A stretch of 64,000 nt of DNA from Rhodobacteraceae bacterium KLH11 (lineage in GTDB: Bacteria > Pseudomonadota > Alphaproteobacteria > Rhodobacterales > Rhodobacteraceae). Location of the stretch: contig DS999532.1 in NCBI GenBank assembly GCA_000158135.1, positions 234,263 to 298,262 of the forward strand. The letters are read 5' to 3'. The notes under the pieces were generated by a model. That model was not told the DNA's origin and made no database searches. It saw only the letters and a program-made list of their open reading frames with translations. Shown here in pieces: positions 8,203 through 17,759 of the stretch; positions within the stretch are counted from its first letter, which is position 1; each line of letters opens with the position of its first letter. A program made the translations under genes and the position numbers.

Positions 8203-9332
8203 AGTTTCTGGCGGTCTTTGCAGCAGCCTCGATATGGTTTGCCCCTGCCGTTGCCCAAACCAGCCCATCCGAGGCTGCGTCAGAGGCCGCCCAGATGCTG
8301 GAACAGGCGTCGATTGCATTGACCGAAGCAGGCGGCGCGCGTGACCGCGTTCGCGCCCTGACCGAAACCATCCAGGCTTATGAAGCGGGTTTGACCGCGA
8401 TGCGTGACGGCCTGCGCCGCGCCGCCCTGCGCGAGGCACAGCTAAGCGCAGAGTTGCAATCGCGCGAGAGAGATGTGGCGCAATTGCTCGGTGTTCTTCA
8501 AACCATTGAAACCACGGCGCCGCCGGTTCTGATGTTGCATCCGTCGGGTCCGTTGGGGGCCGCGCGCACAGGTATGATGCTGTCAGAGGTCACGCCGGGC
8601 CTGAATGCGCAGGCGCAGGCGCTGGCTGCTGATTTGCACGAGGTTCAAACCCTGCGCCAATTGCAACAAAGCGCTGCCGACACCCTGACTGATGGCCTGA
8701 CAGGCGTGCAGAATGCCCGCACCCGGCTAAGCGAAGCCATCGCGGATCGCACCGATTTACCACGTCGCTTCGTGGAGGATCCCGTGCGCACGGCCATCCT
8801 GATCTCGTCCACCGAAACGCTGGATGGGTTTGCCAGCGGGTTGGCCGAGATTTCCGAGGGCGAGATTGCTGCAACAAATGCCGATGTCTCGGATCGCAAG
8901 GGCCAGATTGCGCTGCCGACGCAAGGCGTGCTGTTGCATCGGGCGGGCGAGACGGATGCCGCCGGGGTAACCCGCCCCGGCCTTGTGCTGGGCACCCGGC
9001 CGCGCGCGCTGGTCACCTCGCCCACTGCAGCCACGATACGATATCGTGGGCCTCTGCTTGATTTGGGAAATCTGGTGATCCTTGAGCCCCAGCCCGGATT
9101 GCTGTTCGTCTTTTCGGGCCTGCAGGAAGTGTACGGGAACACAGGTGAGGTGATTCCCGAAGGTACCCCGGTGGGATTAATGCCCGGTGCAACCCCCGAA
9201 ATCGGCGCGATTGTGTCAACAAGCGGTGATGGCACTGGAACTGACCGGTCAGAAACGCTCTATATAGAGGTAAGACAAGACAACAGCCCCGTGAATCCGG
9301 AATCATGGTTCCGGACGGACAAGGATGGATAA
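8199..9332 (+). CDS. EnvC-like murein hydrolase activator (degenerate M23 domain)
   Basis: Periplasmic protein of 377 residues: a signal peptide (residues 1-19, cleavage after PAVAQ), a long coiled coil (about 22-230, with heptad-rich EAAQMLEQASIAL and LREAQLSAELQSRERD), and a C-terminal LytM-like domain (about 255-365). In active M23 peptidases the zinc is held by two histidine-containing motifs. Here the corresponding strands read GNLVILEPQPGLLFVFSGL and contain no histidine, which is the hallmark of EnvC-type activators that switch on amidases during septum splitting without cutting peptidoglycan themselves. It overlaps gpmI by 4 bases and lies 6 bases from ctpA, a conserved alphaproteobacterial arrangement. 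Confidence 0.85.
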   Translation: MKFLAVFAAASIWFAPAVAQTSPSEAASEAAQMLEQASIALTEAGGARDRVRALTETIQAYEAGLTAMRDGLRRAALREAQLSAELQSRERDVAQLLGVLQTIETTAPPVLMLHPSGPLGAARTGMMLSEVTPGLNAQAQALAADLHEVQTLRQLQQSAADTLTDGLTGVQNARTRLSEAIADRTDLPRRFVEDPVRTAILISSTETLDGFASGLAEISEGEIAATNADVSDRKGQIALPTQGVLLHRAGETDAAGVTRPGLVLGTRPRALVTSPTAATIRYRGPLLDLGNLVILEPQPGLLFVFSGLQEVYGNTGEVIPEGTPVGLMPGATPEIGAIVSTSGDGTGTDRSETLYIEVRQDNSPVNPESWFRTDKDG

Positions 9333-9338
9333 ACGAGT

Positions 9339-10682
9339 ATGAAAAAATTTGTGATTGCCGGTCTGGCCGGCACCGTAGCAGGGATTATCGCAACAACACA
9401 GATTGCTGGCCCGTTGCTGGCGCAAGAAGCTGAGAATAAGGCAGGTGTGTATGAGCAGCTGGACCTGTTTGGCGACATTTTCGAACGCATCCGCGCCCAG
9501 TATGTCGAAGAAGTGGAAACAGAGGAGCTGATCGAAGCGGCGATTGACGGCATGCTGACCTCGCTTGACCCGCATTCCAGCTACCTGTCGCCCGACGACG
9601 CTGAGCAGATGCGCGTACAGACACGCGGCGAATTCGGCGGGCTGGGTATCGAGGTCACTCAGGAAGAGGGTTTTGTCAAAGTTGTCTCGCCCATCGATGA
9701 CACACCGGCGGACGAGGCCGGGATCGAAGCGGGCGATTTCATCACGCATGTGGATGGGGAAAGCGTTTTGGGGCTGACGCTGGACAAAGCGGTTGATCTG
9801 ATGCGTGGCCCGGTGGGTTCGGAAATCGTGATCACCGTTGTGCGGGAAGGCGAACCAGAGCCGTTTGATGTGACCATCATCCGCGACACTATCAAACTGA
9901 CCGCCGTGCGGGCGCGTACCGAGGGCACCAGCGTTGTGCTGCGTGTGACAACCTTTAACGATCAGACCTATCCCAACCTCAAAGAAGGGCTGGAAGAGCA
10001 GATTGAAGAGGCCGGTGGCATCGAAAATGTCAACGGCGTTGTTCTGGATCTGCGGAACAACCCGGGCGGGCTACTGACGCAGGCCATCAAGGTCTCGGAT
10101 GCGTTTCTGGATGAGGGCGAGATCGTCTCGACCCGGGGTCGCGATCCGGAAGATGGGGAACGCTTCAACGCAACACCCGGTGATCTGACCGCTGGCAAGC
10201 CCCTCGTTGTGTTGATCAATGGCGGTTCCGCCTCGGCGTCAGAAATCGTGGCTGGTGCGTTGCAGGACCATCACCGTGCCATCGTGATCGGAACCAAGAG
10301 TTTTGGCAAAGGATCGGTTCAGACGGTTATGCCTTTGCGGGGCGACGGGGCGATGCGCCTGACGACATCGCGCTATTACACGCCCTCTGGCCGTTCGATT
10401 CAGGCGCTTGGCGTCAGCCCTGATATCATCGTGGAACAGCCGCGCAATCGGCCCGGTGACGAGGAAGAGGACGAAGCAAACGCCCGCACCCGGTCCGAGG
10501 CCGATCTGCGTGGCAGCCTGAACAACGATAGCCTCAGCGAAGATGAGATTCGCCAGATCGAGGAAGATCGCGCCAAGGCCGAAGCCACTGCAGAACTGCG
10601 GGAAGAGGATTATCAGCTGGCCTACGCCATCGATATTCTCAAGGGGCTGGCGGCCTTTAACCCGACGGGTCCGTCGCAATAA
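9339..10682 (+). CDS. ctpA: Carboxyl-terminal processing peptidase (S41, CtpA)
   Basis: Periplasmic serine protease of family S41 that trims or degrades envelope proteins from the C terminus. Of its 447 residues, 1-29 form the export signal. A PDZ domain lies at about 95-180 (GGLGIEVTQEEGFVKVVSP onward). The catalytic core carries the Ser cluster at residues 297-301 (GGSASASEIV) and the general-base lysine at about 324 in KSFGKGSVQ, a Ser-Lys dyad. The C-terminal 75 residues are acidic and charged. It closes the gpmI operon and is followed at once by a strong terminator. Confidence 0.95.
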   Translation: MKKFVIAGLAGTVAGIIATTQIAGPLLAQEAENKAGVYEQLDLFGDIFERIRAQYVEEVETEELIEAAIDGMLTSLDPHSSYLSPDDAEQMRVQTRGEFGGLGIEVTQEEGFVKVVSPIDDTPADEAGIEAGDFITHVDGESVLGLTLDKAVDLMRGPVGSEIVITVVREGEPEPFDVTIIRDTIKLTAVRARTEGTSVVLRVTTFNDQTYPNLKEGLEEQIEEAGGIENVNGVVLDLRNNPGGLLTQAIKVSDAFLDEGEIVSTRGRDPEDGERFNATPGDLTAGKPLVVLINGGSASASEIVAGALQDHHRAIVIGTKSFGKGSVQTVMPLRGDGAMRLTTSRYYTPSGRSIQALGVSPDIIVEQPRNRPGDEEEDEANARTRSEADLRGSLNNDSLSEDEIRQIEEDRAKAEATAELREEDYQLAYAIDILKGLAAFNPTGPSQ

Positions 10683-10687
10683 AGATT

Positions 10688-10717
10688 GGGGGCCGCCTTG
10701 TGCGGCCCCCTTTCTTT
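10688..10717 (+). terminator. Rho-independent terminator after ctpA
   Basis: A perfect 9-bp stem, GGGGGCCGC (10688-10696) and GCGGCCCCC (10702-10710), with a 5-base loop, is followed by TTTCTTT. It ends exactly where the convergent MFS gene stops, and the symmetrical stem may act on both strands. Confidence 0.9.
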
Positions 10718-12255
10718 CAGCCTTCGACCTTGTGTAACTTCTTTTCGTCCAGCATCAGCGCCAGAACGATCCCGACCGCAACCGAGAATGTGGCAAAGAC
10801 AAAGGCCATGTTCATACCGCTGTCGAAGGCTGTGGCTATCGCGGCTTTGACCTTTTCAACCTCACCCGGGCTCAGCTTTTGTAACACGGCTTTTGCAGAT
10901 TCCGTGGTCAGTGTTCCGCCGTTGATTGCCCTTTGATCGGCCTCGGGCATATTGATACCTGCCGCCGCAAGCTGGGTTTTGAGGCTCGACAAGCTTGTCA
11001 CATACATGACCGCCGTGGCACCGGCGACGGCGATTGCGCCGTATACAAGATGGGTCATGAAGCTCAGCCCGCCAACCAGACCGGCGCGTTCGGGTTTGAC
11101 CGCGCAGACAGCCGCCGTGCCCGAAGGGCCAACGGTCAGCGTTGCCCCGAGCCCGATCAGAGCCATGCCCGGAAGGATTTGAAAATACCCAAGCCCGGCG
11201 GGCATCACGACGATGCTGGCCGCCCCGACCGTCGCGCAGACATATCCCCAAAACAGTAACCGCTTGGGGCCGAAGTCGTTATAAAGTGTGCCCGAAACGA
11301 CCGAACCCACAGCCAGAAGTATCGTCAACGGGGCCAGCCCCAACGCTGATTGAAAGACCGACCAGCCCAGAACTTTCTGCATGTATTGCGGGAAATACAG
11401 CAGCCCGACAAAAGCTGCCGAGACATTGAACATGTTCAAACCCAGCGTGATCAGAAATTCGCGGTTCTGCATGAGTTGGGGCAGAAGCAAGGGTTCCCTG
11501 ACCCTCTTTTCCACCTTCGGGAACAGAAAGAACAGCGCCGCGCTGACAAAGAACAGCAACAGCAACGGCGGCGACGTCCAACCCCAGTCGGCACCAATGT
11601 CCAGCCCGTAGAGAAGTAACAGGACCGCAAAAGACAGAATGCCCATCCCGGCAAAATCGATATGTTCGCCTGTTTTGTGTTCGGTCTCGCGCTCCATCAG
11701 AAGGAGGGCGGTTACCATCGAGATGCTCGAAAACACCACATTTGCCAGAAAAAACAGCCGCCAGTCACCCAAGTTCACCACTGCACCGCTGATCATGGGG
11801 CCAAACACATTCCCCGTGGTGACGCCTGCCAGAATCAGCCCCATCACCAGCGCCCGGTGTTCCTCTTTCGAGACTTTGGTGGCCCCGAACGCCAGCGTGC
11901 AAGGCCAGACACAACCCGCCCCGATCCCTTGCAGCGCCCGCGCGCCAATCAGGTAGTCGAGCCCGGGCGACACAAAGCACAAAACCGAGGCAAACAGGAA
12001 AATCGAAAGGCCGATGATCATCATCTTGCGATGACCATACATATCACCCAATCGGCCCCCAGCGACCATCGTCATCGCAAAAAACAGGGCATAGATGTTC
12101 AGAACCCACTGAGTGCTGGTAATATCCGTATCAAAGCTGTTTTCGATGGCGGGAACCAGCATCAGGGCTCCGGTGAAATCAATCCCGATCCCGAAGCCTG
12201 TCACCATCAAGGCGATGACTTTTATGATGCTTTTGCGGTCCATAGGCTCATCCAT
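10717..12255 (-). CDS. MFS exporter, DHA2-like (14 helices)
   Basis: About 512 residues of the major facilitator superfamily with roughly 14 hydrophobic segments, as in the DHA2 drug:H+ antiporters. Recognisable are the motif-A loop GGRLGDMYGHRKMM after helix 2 and the motif GARALQGIGAGCVWP in helix 4. A periplasmic loop near the C terminus is unusually long (about residues 440-490, SLSSLKTQLAAAGINMPE onward), also a DHA2 feature. The substrate is unknown. ATG codons at 12255 and 12243 and a GTG at 12282 are possible starts; 12255 has AGG 7-9 bases upstream. No regulator gene is adjacent. Confidence 0.85.
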   Translation of the reverse strand: MDEPMDRKSIIKVIALMVTGFGIGIDFTGALMLVPAIENSFDTDITSTQWVLNIYALFFAMTMVAGGRLGDMYGHRKMMIIGLSIFLFASVLCFVSPGLDYLIGARALQGIGAGCVWPCTLAFGATKVSKEEHRALVMGLILAGVTTGNVFGPMISGAVVNLGDWRLFFLANVVFSSISMVTALLLMERETEHKTGEHIDFAGMGILSFAVLLLLYGLDIGADWGWTSPPLLLLFFVSAALFFLFPKVEKRVREPLLLPQLMQNREFLITLGLNMFNVSAAFVGLLYFPQYMQKVLGWSVFQSALGLAPLTILLAVGSVVSGTLYNDFGPKRLLFWGYVCATVGAASIVVMPAGLGYFQILPGMALIGLGATLTVGPSGTAAVCAVKPERAGLVGGLSFMTHLVYGAIAVAGATAVMYVTSLSSLKTQLAAAGINMPEADQRAINGGTLTTESAKAVLQKLSPGEVEKVKAAIATAFDSGMNMAFVFATFSVAVGIVLALMLDEKKLHKVEG

Positions 12256-12348
12256 CGATGCCTGAATGAACCAATGATGCACGGATAACCCTGAAAAGAT
12301 AGGGAAATTACGTGAATTGAGCGGGCGCCGCCGCTGTCAGGGTCGCCC

Positions 12349-12705
12349 TTATGATGTCTGGGATCGGCGGAAAGCACGCTTCAGCATGTCAAGTTCAGCG
12401 CGTAGCAAGGCGACCTCGGCCCTCAGATCATCGGCGGCAGGAGACCCGGCAATGATGGTGAAATCCCCCAGTTTCCGGCCCGTCATCTGATCGCGGATCA
12501 CAATGCAATGGACGCCCTCTGACAACGCCGCCATTGGCACCGGAACAGTAAGCACCCAGCCCGCGGCGTCAGGGGTCAATTCGACATCGGGCAGCGGTTC
12601 TCCGAGATATAGCGCTTCGACCTGCGGGGGGCTGTCCCCGGTCAGATGACCTTCCCAGATTGCGTTTTCAAAACGGGTTGGAGTCAGGATGGTTTCGGTC
12701 ATCAT
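12349..12705 (-). CDS. Small protein with C-terminal coiled coil, unknown function
   Basis: 118 residues with no membrane segment or signal peptide. The first 80 residues look like a small beta-rich domain (AIWEGHLTG, PVPMAALSEGVHCIVIRD, GDFTIIAG). The last 35 form a likely coiled coil (DDLRAEVALLRAELDMLKRAF). I do not recognise the family. It is preceded by AAGGG at a proper distance, which overlaps the stop of the 253-residue gene upstream by a few bases, so the two are translated together and probably work together. Confidence 0.7.
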   Translation of the reverse strand: MMTETILTPTRFENAIWEGHLTGDSPPQVEALYLGEPLPDVELTPDAAGWVLTVPVPMAALSEGVHCIVIRDQMTGRKLGDFTIIAGSPAADDLRAEVALLRAELDMLKRAFRRSQTS

Positions 12706-12711
12706 ATGCCC

Positions 12712-13473
12712 TTACAGATCGGCCCGGTGGTGGCGGCAGAAGGTCAGATCGCGCAGAACGATCCGGTTCATGGCCGGTTGGTCAATGATCAGATCCAGCC
12801 AGAGTTTCTCGATTCTGCGTTCGTTGACGTGCAAATGTGCCAGATCGAAATCCACGGCAATTTCGGGCATCGCAGGATCAAGTTCACGCAGAACCTGTTC
12901 GGTATTGGGGCCGTGCTGAACATTCAGCCGTGCGAACGTGATTGTAGGGCGTTCGGCGCTGATGATTGCATGTGCGCGTATCAGATGCTGCCGGGTTAAC
13001 TGCCGCGCGGCATCGACAGGAAGTTCGATTGACAGGGATAGAAAGGACCCTTGAAAATCGAATACTTCCAAAGACAGGCTGAAAGGTGCCAGATCCTTGT
13101 CGTGACGGTTGCGAACCTGCTGCATCGCGATCTCGGCCAGAGGGCAGTCGTGGAACAGGGTCACCTGTGTATCCAGACGGGCCTTGCGGGATGCCGAGGC
13201 AAGACCCCTGCGGGCTAGTGGCACGCGCCACAAATCCGGACGCCAGGACCAGTCTGTTCCCAATGGTTTCGCAAACTGGGTTGACCCGATCAGGGGCTGA
13301 ACCAGCCGCCCGTCAGCTTTCTGGATCATCTGTTCCAGTTGCCCGCGCAGCTGGCGCGCATCATCGCGCTGACGGCGCAGCATCGATAGGGCCGCGTGAT
13401 CTGCGTGCTGAATGGCCCGTTGCCATCGCCCCAAAGCTTTGCGCTGAATATACCGATCCAGAAACCTGCTCAT
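12712..13473 (-). CDS. Conserved-looking protein of unknown function (possibly DUF6478)
   Basis: 253 residues from ATG 13473; a TTG at 13488 would add five residues, and the ATG with GAGG nearby is preferred. The N terminus is basic and helical with heptad-like spacing (RWQRAIQHADHAALSMLRRQRDDARQLRGQLEQMI). It is followed by a tryptophan-containing segment (GTDWSWRPDLWRVPL) and a beta-rich C-terminal half. The overall look fits a Roseobacter-group family that I recall as DUF6478, but I cannot confirm that assignment here. No catalytic motif is evident. It is transcribed with the 118-residue gene 6 bases downstream. Confidence 0.65.
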   Translation of the reverse strand: MSRFLDRYIQRKALGRWQRAIQHADHAALSMLRRQRDDARQLRGQLEQMIQKADGRLVQPLIGSTQFAKPLGTDWSWRPDLWRVPLARRGLASASRKARLDTQVTLFHDCPLAEIAMQQVRNRHDKDLAPFSLSLEVFDFQGSFLSLSIELPVDAARQLTRQHLIRAHAIISAERPTITFARLNVQHGPNTEQVLRELDPAMPEIAVDFDLAHLHVNERRIEKLWLDLIIDQPAMNRIVLRDLTFCRHHRADL

Positions 13474-13715
13474 CGCCTCATGATCCAAACCTGCCCCTCT
13501 TTAGTCAAACTCCGGCCAGGGGACAAACCCGGCATGATCATTTATCAGAGGATTTTCTCCAAAACCTGAACACGACTGCGTGTCAGCTTCGATTTTGTGT
13601 TTTCAACGCCTGAGCTTCTTGCATTGGGACGGGCAGAGGCTTACCGTCTGCGTTCTGGTCGCGCCTACATCCCGCATTTGCCCCAGACTACAACGTTTTA
13701 CCACGAGGCAGGGGC

Positions 13716-16700
13716 ATGGAACCCACCCTATTTTCGTTCATTTGGAAATACTCGAAAAAGCAACAGTTGGTGCTGTTGGTTTTGACAGTGCTGTCTTTTC
13801 CGTTCCTTTATGCCTCGCTAGAGCTTCCCAAGCAGATCATCAACGACGCCATCGGCGCGCCCGACGATACGGTCACGGTGTTTGGTTTCACCGTATCGCA
13901 GGTGCAGTATCTGCTGATTCTGTGTTTCGCCTTTCTGGCCACCGTGATCGCCAGCGGCGTCATGAAGATGCGTATCAACACCATGAAGGGCATTCTGGCC
14001 GAGCGGATGCTGCGCCGTTTGCGTTTTACCCTGATCAGCCGCTCGATGCGCTTTCCCAAATCCTATTTTGCCACCACCAGTCAGGGTGAGCTGGTGTCGA
14101 TGATCACCTCCGAGGCCGAGCCGATGGGTGGCCTGATGGGGGATGCCATCGCGCAGCCGGTGTTTCAGTTTGGCCAGATGATGACAATCGTCACCTTCCT
14201 GTTCATGCAAAGTGTGTGGTTCGGGCTTGCCAGTATTGCGCTGATCCCCCTGCAGGCATGGCTGATCCCGAAATTGCAGCGTCAGATCAACCTTCTGAAC
14301 AAGGATCGCATTCAAGAGGTCCGGCAGCTCAGCTCCGAGATCGGCGAAAGCGCGGCAGGGATCAGTGATCTGCGCGCCAATGGCGGCTGGCGTTACCGTC
14401 TGGCGCAGTTCAGCCACCGTTTGGGCACTTTGTTTGAGATCCGATTCAAGATCTACAACAAGAAATTCTTTATGAAGTTCCTCAACAATCTGATCACTCA
14501 GATGACGCCCTTTCTGTTCTATTCCGTGGGCGGGTATCTGGCGATCACTGGTGAGGTAACAGTGGGCGCGCTGGTGGCTGCATTGGGCGCGTATAAGGAT
14601 CTCAGCGGTCCGTGGAAGGATTTGCTGACCTACTACAATCAGGTGCAGGACATGTCGCTGCGCTGGGAGATTGTGACCGAACGGTTTGCCCCGTCGAACA
14701 TGATCCCCGAGCAACTGTTTGACGGTGAGCCCGCCGCCATTCCACGCCTCACCGGCGATATCGAACTGCGCAACGTGACCGTGCGGGACGATGATGGGAA
14801 AACGATTCTGGAGGATATCGATCTGACCATCCCGCAGGGGGCCCGGGTCGCGATCCAATCCACGCACGCATCCGAACGCAGCGCGCTGGCGCAGCTGCTG
14901 ACCCGCGAAGTCCTGCCGGTTCAGGGTGAGGTGACCATGGCCGGTCACAATCTCAACGACCTGCACCAAGCGGTGATTGCCGCTCGTATCGGGTATGCCT
15001 ATTCGCGCCCCTATCTGTTCGACGGAACGCTGGGGGACAACCTGCTGATGCCGCTACGCACGCATCCTCAGCATGAGGATGACGCATTGCGCGCACCTTC
15101 GCGCCGCCAGATCGAGGCGGTGCGCGCCGGAAACCTGCCCGATTCCCTAAGCGATGAATGGGTCGATCCCGGCCTCGCAGGTCTTGATGATATCGAAGAT
15201 ATTCGCGACTGGTGGTTCAAGCTGGTTGAAGCGATGGGCATCGACGAGTTCATGTTCCGCCGAACCCTTCGGTCCCAGTTCGATCCGCAGATGCATCCGA
15301 AGCTGGCGCAAGAGATTGTCAGTCTGCGCGACACAGTGGCCAGTCGCTTGCACGAACGCGGGCTCGACAAGTTCGTTTACCGGTTCGATCCTGATCGCTT
15401 TAATCCGGCGGTACCATTGGGCAGCAACCTGCTGTTTGCCTCTCCGTCACGTGATATCGCACCGGATATCCTAACCGGCGATGGCAGTTTTCTGTCAATG
15501 CTTCGGGCGCATCGTCTGGATGATGACGCGCTTGGCATCGCATCAGCCGTGCTGGATACGCTGAACCAGACCTTTGGGCGGGATGGGGCGGATCACCCGT
15601 TGTTCCTGCGCCTGGGTATCTCGAAAGAGATGTATCACCGCCTGCTCGATATCGAGGAACGTCGTAGTTCCAGAGGCGAGGACTCGATTGGGGATCAAGA
15701 ACGGGCGCTGCTGCTGACCGTGCCATTCATGCTGACAGCCGAGCAGATCGGCTCAAGCTTTCCCGAGGAATACAAAGACAAGATCCTGACGATCCGGCAA
15801 AACCACGCCGAAGGGCTGCGGGGGGCGTTGGGGGCGATGTTTGTACCAGTGTCGCCTGACGTATATGTCCCGCGTCTGACGGCGATGGAAAACGCGCTTT
15901 ATGGTCGGGTATCAATTATGGCCGGCGCGCATGCGGAAGAGATCGAAGATGTGGTGGCAGAGGTTCTGAACGAGGCCGGCCTGCGCCGTCGCGCTGCCGC
16001 GATCATCTATGATCTGCCGTCAGGGTTGGGCGGAAACAACCTGCCCACCGTGTTTCAGGAACGGGTCGCTTTTTCCCGGGCCGGTATCAAACGTCCCGAC
16101 ATTCTGATCCTCGACAAGGCGCTTGCCAGCCACGATTCCGAAAGCCGCCTGCGCACTCGTCTGAGATTGCGCGAGCTGCTGCCCGATTCAATCATGATCT
16201 TCATGGAGGATCACTTTGCCCACCCCGAAGCCTATGACCTGTTTGTCGAGGTCAAGGAGGGCCGCATCGATGGCGTTTCGCGTGTTTCACCAACGATCGG
16301 AGACAGCGCAACCGATGATCTGAGCCGGAAGCTTGAGATTATTTCGTCGACCGAGCTGTTTTCCCGTCTGGATGGGCGGAACCAGCGCCTGCTGGCATTC
16401 TCGGCCCAATGGTACAAGGCCACGGCAGGGCAGACCATCTTTGCCCGCGGTCAGGCCCCGGATGCCGCTTATCTGTGCATTTCGGGCGAAGCCAACCTGA
16501 ACTGGCTGAATGAACAGGGAGAGGGGCGCACGATTTCGACGATCGAGCCGGGGCGGCTGATCGGTGATCTTGCGATTATCACCAACGAACCCCGACAGCT
16601 GGATCTGGTGGCCACAACCGATTGCGCCTTCCTGAGGATCGGTGCCGAGGAATTGCGGGCGGTTATCGAAAGCGACGCGAGTGTGGCGATGCGGTTGCTG

Positions 16701-16811
16701 GAAACCGTCGCAGGTTATCTGACGACCGTGTCAGAGCGGCTGCGCGACCCCGATACGCCAATCGACAATACCTCTACTGCGCCTGAACCCGGGGATGGTG
16801 ATGACCGCTGA
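13716..16811 (+). CDS. ABC-exporter-like protein lacking ATPase motifs, with inserted region and C-terminal cyclic-nucleotide-binding domain
   Basis: 1031 residues. Residues 1-320 form an ABC exporter membrane domain (FRFPKSYFATTSQGELVSMI-like loop, TFLFMQSVWFGLASI). Residues 345-855 follow the outline of an ABC nucleotide-binding domain, but each motif is altered. The Walker A position (380-391) reads IQSTHASERSAL with no Gly-Lys-Ser. The Q-loop glutamine is replaced (YSRPYLFDGTL). The signature region is PSGLGGNNLPTVFQERVAFSRA-like. Walker B ends LILDK (796-801), with Lys for the catalytic Glu. About 300 extra residues (445-760) split the domain and contain two segments that again resemble the post-Q-loop strand (GSNLLFASP, AMENALYGR). 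Residues 880-1005 are a cNMP-binding domain (GRLIGDLAIITNEPRQ). The reading frame is intact. Its stop overlaps the CPBP protease gene. Confidence 0.85.
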   Translation: MEPTLFSFIWKYSKKQQLVLLVLTVLSFPFLYASLELPKQIINDAIGAPDDTVTVFGFTVSQVQYLLILCFAFLATVIASGVMKMRINTMKGILAERMLRRLRFTLISRSMRFPKSYFATTSQGELVSMITSEAEPMGGLMGDAIAQPVFQFGQMMTIVTFLFMQSVWFGLASIALIPLQAWLIPKLQRQINLLNKDRIQEVRQLSSEIGESAAGISDLRANGGWRYRLAQFSHRLGTLFEIRFKIYNKKFFMKFLNNLITQMTPFLFYSVGGYLAITGEVTVGALVAALGAYKDLSGPWKDLLTYYNQVQDMSLRWEIVTERFAPSNMIPEQLFDGEPAAIPRLTGDIELRNVTVRDDDGKTILEDIDLTIPQGARVAIQSTHASERSALAQLLTREVLPVQGEVTMAGHNLNDLHQAVIAARIGYAYSRPYLFDGTLGDNLLMPLRTHPQHEDDALRAPSRRQIEAVRAGNLPDSLSDEWVDPGLAGLDDIEDIRDWWFKLVEAMGIDEFMFRRTLRSQFDPQMHPKLAQEIVSLRDTVASRLHERGLDKFVYRFDPDRFNPAVPLGSNLLFASPSRDIAPDILTGDGSFLSMLRAHRLDDDALGIASAVLDTLNQTFGRDGADHPLFLRLGISKEMYHRLLDIEERRSSRGEDSIGDQERALLLTVPFMLTAEQIGSSFPEEYKDKILTIRQNHAEGLRGALGAMFVPVSPDVYVPRLTAMENALYGRVSIMAGAHAEEIEDVVAEVLNEAGLRRRAAAIIYDLPSGLGGNNLPTVFQERVAFSRAGIKRPDILILDKALASHDSESRLRTRLRLRELLPDSIMIFMEDHFAHPEAYDLFVEVKEGRIDGVSRVSPTIGDSATDDLSRKLEIISSTELFSRLDGRNQRLLAFSAQWYKATAGQTIFARGQAPDAAYLCISGEANLNWLNEQGEGRTISTIEPGRLIGDLAIITNEPRQLDLVATTDCAFLRIGAEELRAVIESDASVAMRLLETVAGYLTTVSERLRDPDTPIDNTSTAPEPGDGDDR

Positions 16812-17700
16812 GCGCAGGCCCGGCGCATATGATGCTCATCAATATCTGCTGAGCGAGGCCCGCAGATATCCCCAGCTCTGGCGGCTGTTTGCGGGTCTGG
16901 CCCTGATTTCGGTCGTCGTGGTGACGCTGAATGCAATCCTGTTCACGATTGTGGCCCGCCTTGGGTCGCCCGATCGGGCTGCTGCCTTTCTGACCGGATC
17001 AACCCCGCTGGCGCTTCTGGTTGTGCTGTCGAGCTTTGTATTTGTCACTCTGGGCGTCGCGTTGGCTGCAAAACTGACGCAACACCGCTCGCTTGTTTCC
17101 ATCCTCGGGGCACGCTCTTTGACGATCAGACAGTTCTGGCAGGTCTTGCGCGCGCTGGGTCTGCTGGGCCTCGTGCTGCTGGTTCTGCCGCCCTACGATC
17201 TGGGCAGGCCTTTGGTGCCCAACCTGCCTTTCTTCAAGTGGCTGCTGTTGCTGCCCTTGTCGCTGATCGCCGTTCTGATTCAGACCAGCGCCGAAGAGTT
17301 TCTGTTCCGCGGCTACATGCAGCAGTCACTGGCCGCGCGATTTCGTTCTCCGCTGATCTGGATAGGCCTGCCGTCGGTTTTGTTCGCAGCAGGTCACTAC
17401 AATCCGGCCATGGTCGGGGACAACGCGCTGCTGATCGCGATCTGGGCGCTGGTATTCGGCGTTCTGACCGCCGATCTGACAGCCCGCGCAGGCACTTTGG
17501 GGCCCGCTATTGCACTGCATTTTTTCAACAATTTCTCTGCGCTTCTGATCATATCCCTGCCCGACGGCCTTGGCGGGCTGGCGCTGTTTCACTTCCCCTA
17601 CGACTCGACAGATGCCGATGCGCTCAGGCCCTGGCTGGCAGTAGACTTTGTGCTGATGTTCGTCGGTTGGATCACCGCGCGCCTGGTACTCAGGCGTTGA
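16795..17700 (+). CDS. CPBP-family intramembrane metalloprotease
   Basis: About 301 residues with around eight hydrophobic segments. The CPBP (Abi, CAAX-protease-like) motifs are all present: the paired glutamates with downstream arginine in [15 protein letters not shown], the histidine in FAAGHYNPA, and the third motif [11 protein letters not shown]. Members cleave within the membrane or act as chaperone-like scaffolds; several bacterial ones mature peptides or regulate partner membrane proteins. The start codon lies 17 bases inside the preceding ABC-like gene (ATG at 16795, alternative ATG at 16801), so translation is probably coupled, which suggests that the two products act together. Confidence 0.87.
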   Translation: MVMTAERRPGAYDAHQYLLSEARRYPQLWRLFAGLALISVVVVTLNAILFTIVARLGSPDRAAAFLTGSTPLALLVVLSSFVFVTLGVALAAKLTQHRSLVSILGARSLTIRQFWQVLRALGLLGLVLLVLPPYDLGRPLVPNLPFFKWLLLLPLSLIAVLIQTSAEEFLFRGYMQQSLAARFRSPLIWIGLPSVLFAAGHYNPAMVGDNALLIAIWALVFGVLTADLTARAGTLGPAIALHFFNNFSALLIISLPDGLGGLALFHFPYDSTDADALRPWLAVDFVLMFVGWITARLVLRR

Positions 17701-17759
17701 TTGCAATTCCCGGCGTAGCGTCTTATTTGACGTCAACGCCGCATTATCAAGGTTCCGAC

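Noticed and set aside
12319..12334. AGCGG/CCGCT hairpin after the 118-residue gene
   Set aside because: Only five base pairs and no T tract; too weak to call a terminator.
13818..14969. Minus-strand frame of 383 codons inside the ABC-like gene
   Set aside because: Histidine- and glutamine-rich shadow of the real gene, without recognisable domains.
17238..17759. Long N-terminal extension of the accD frame
   Set aside because: It lies over the CPBP protease gene in another frame; the conserved AccD N terminus begins at 17760.
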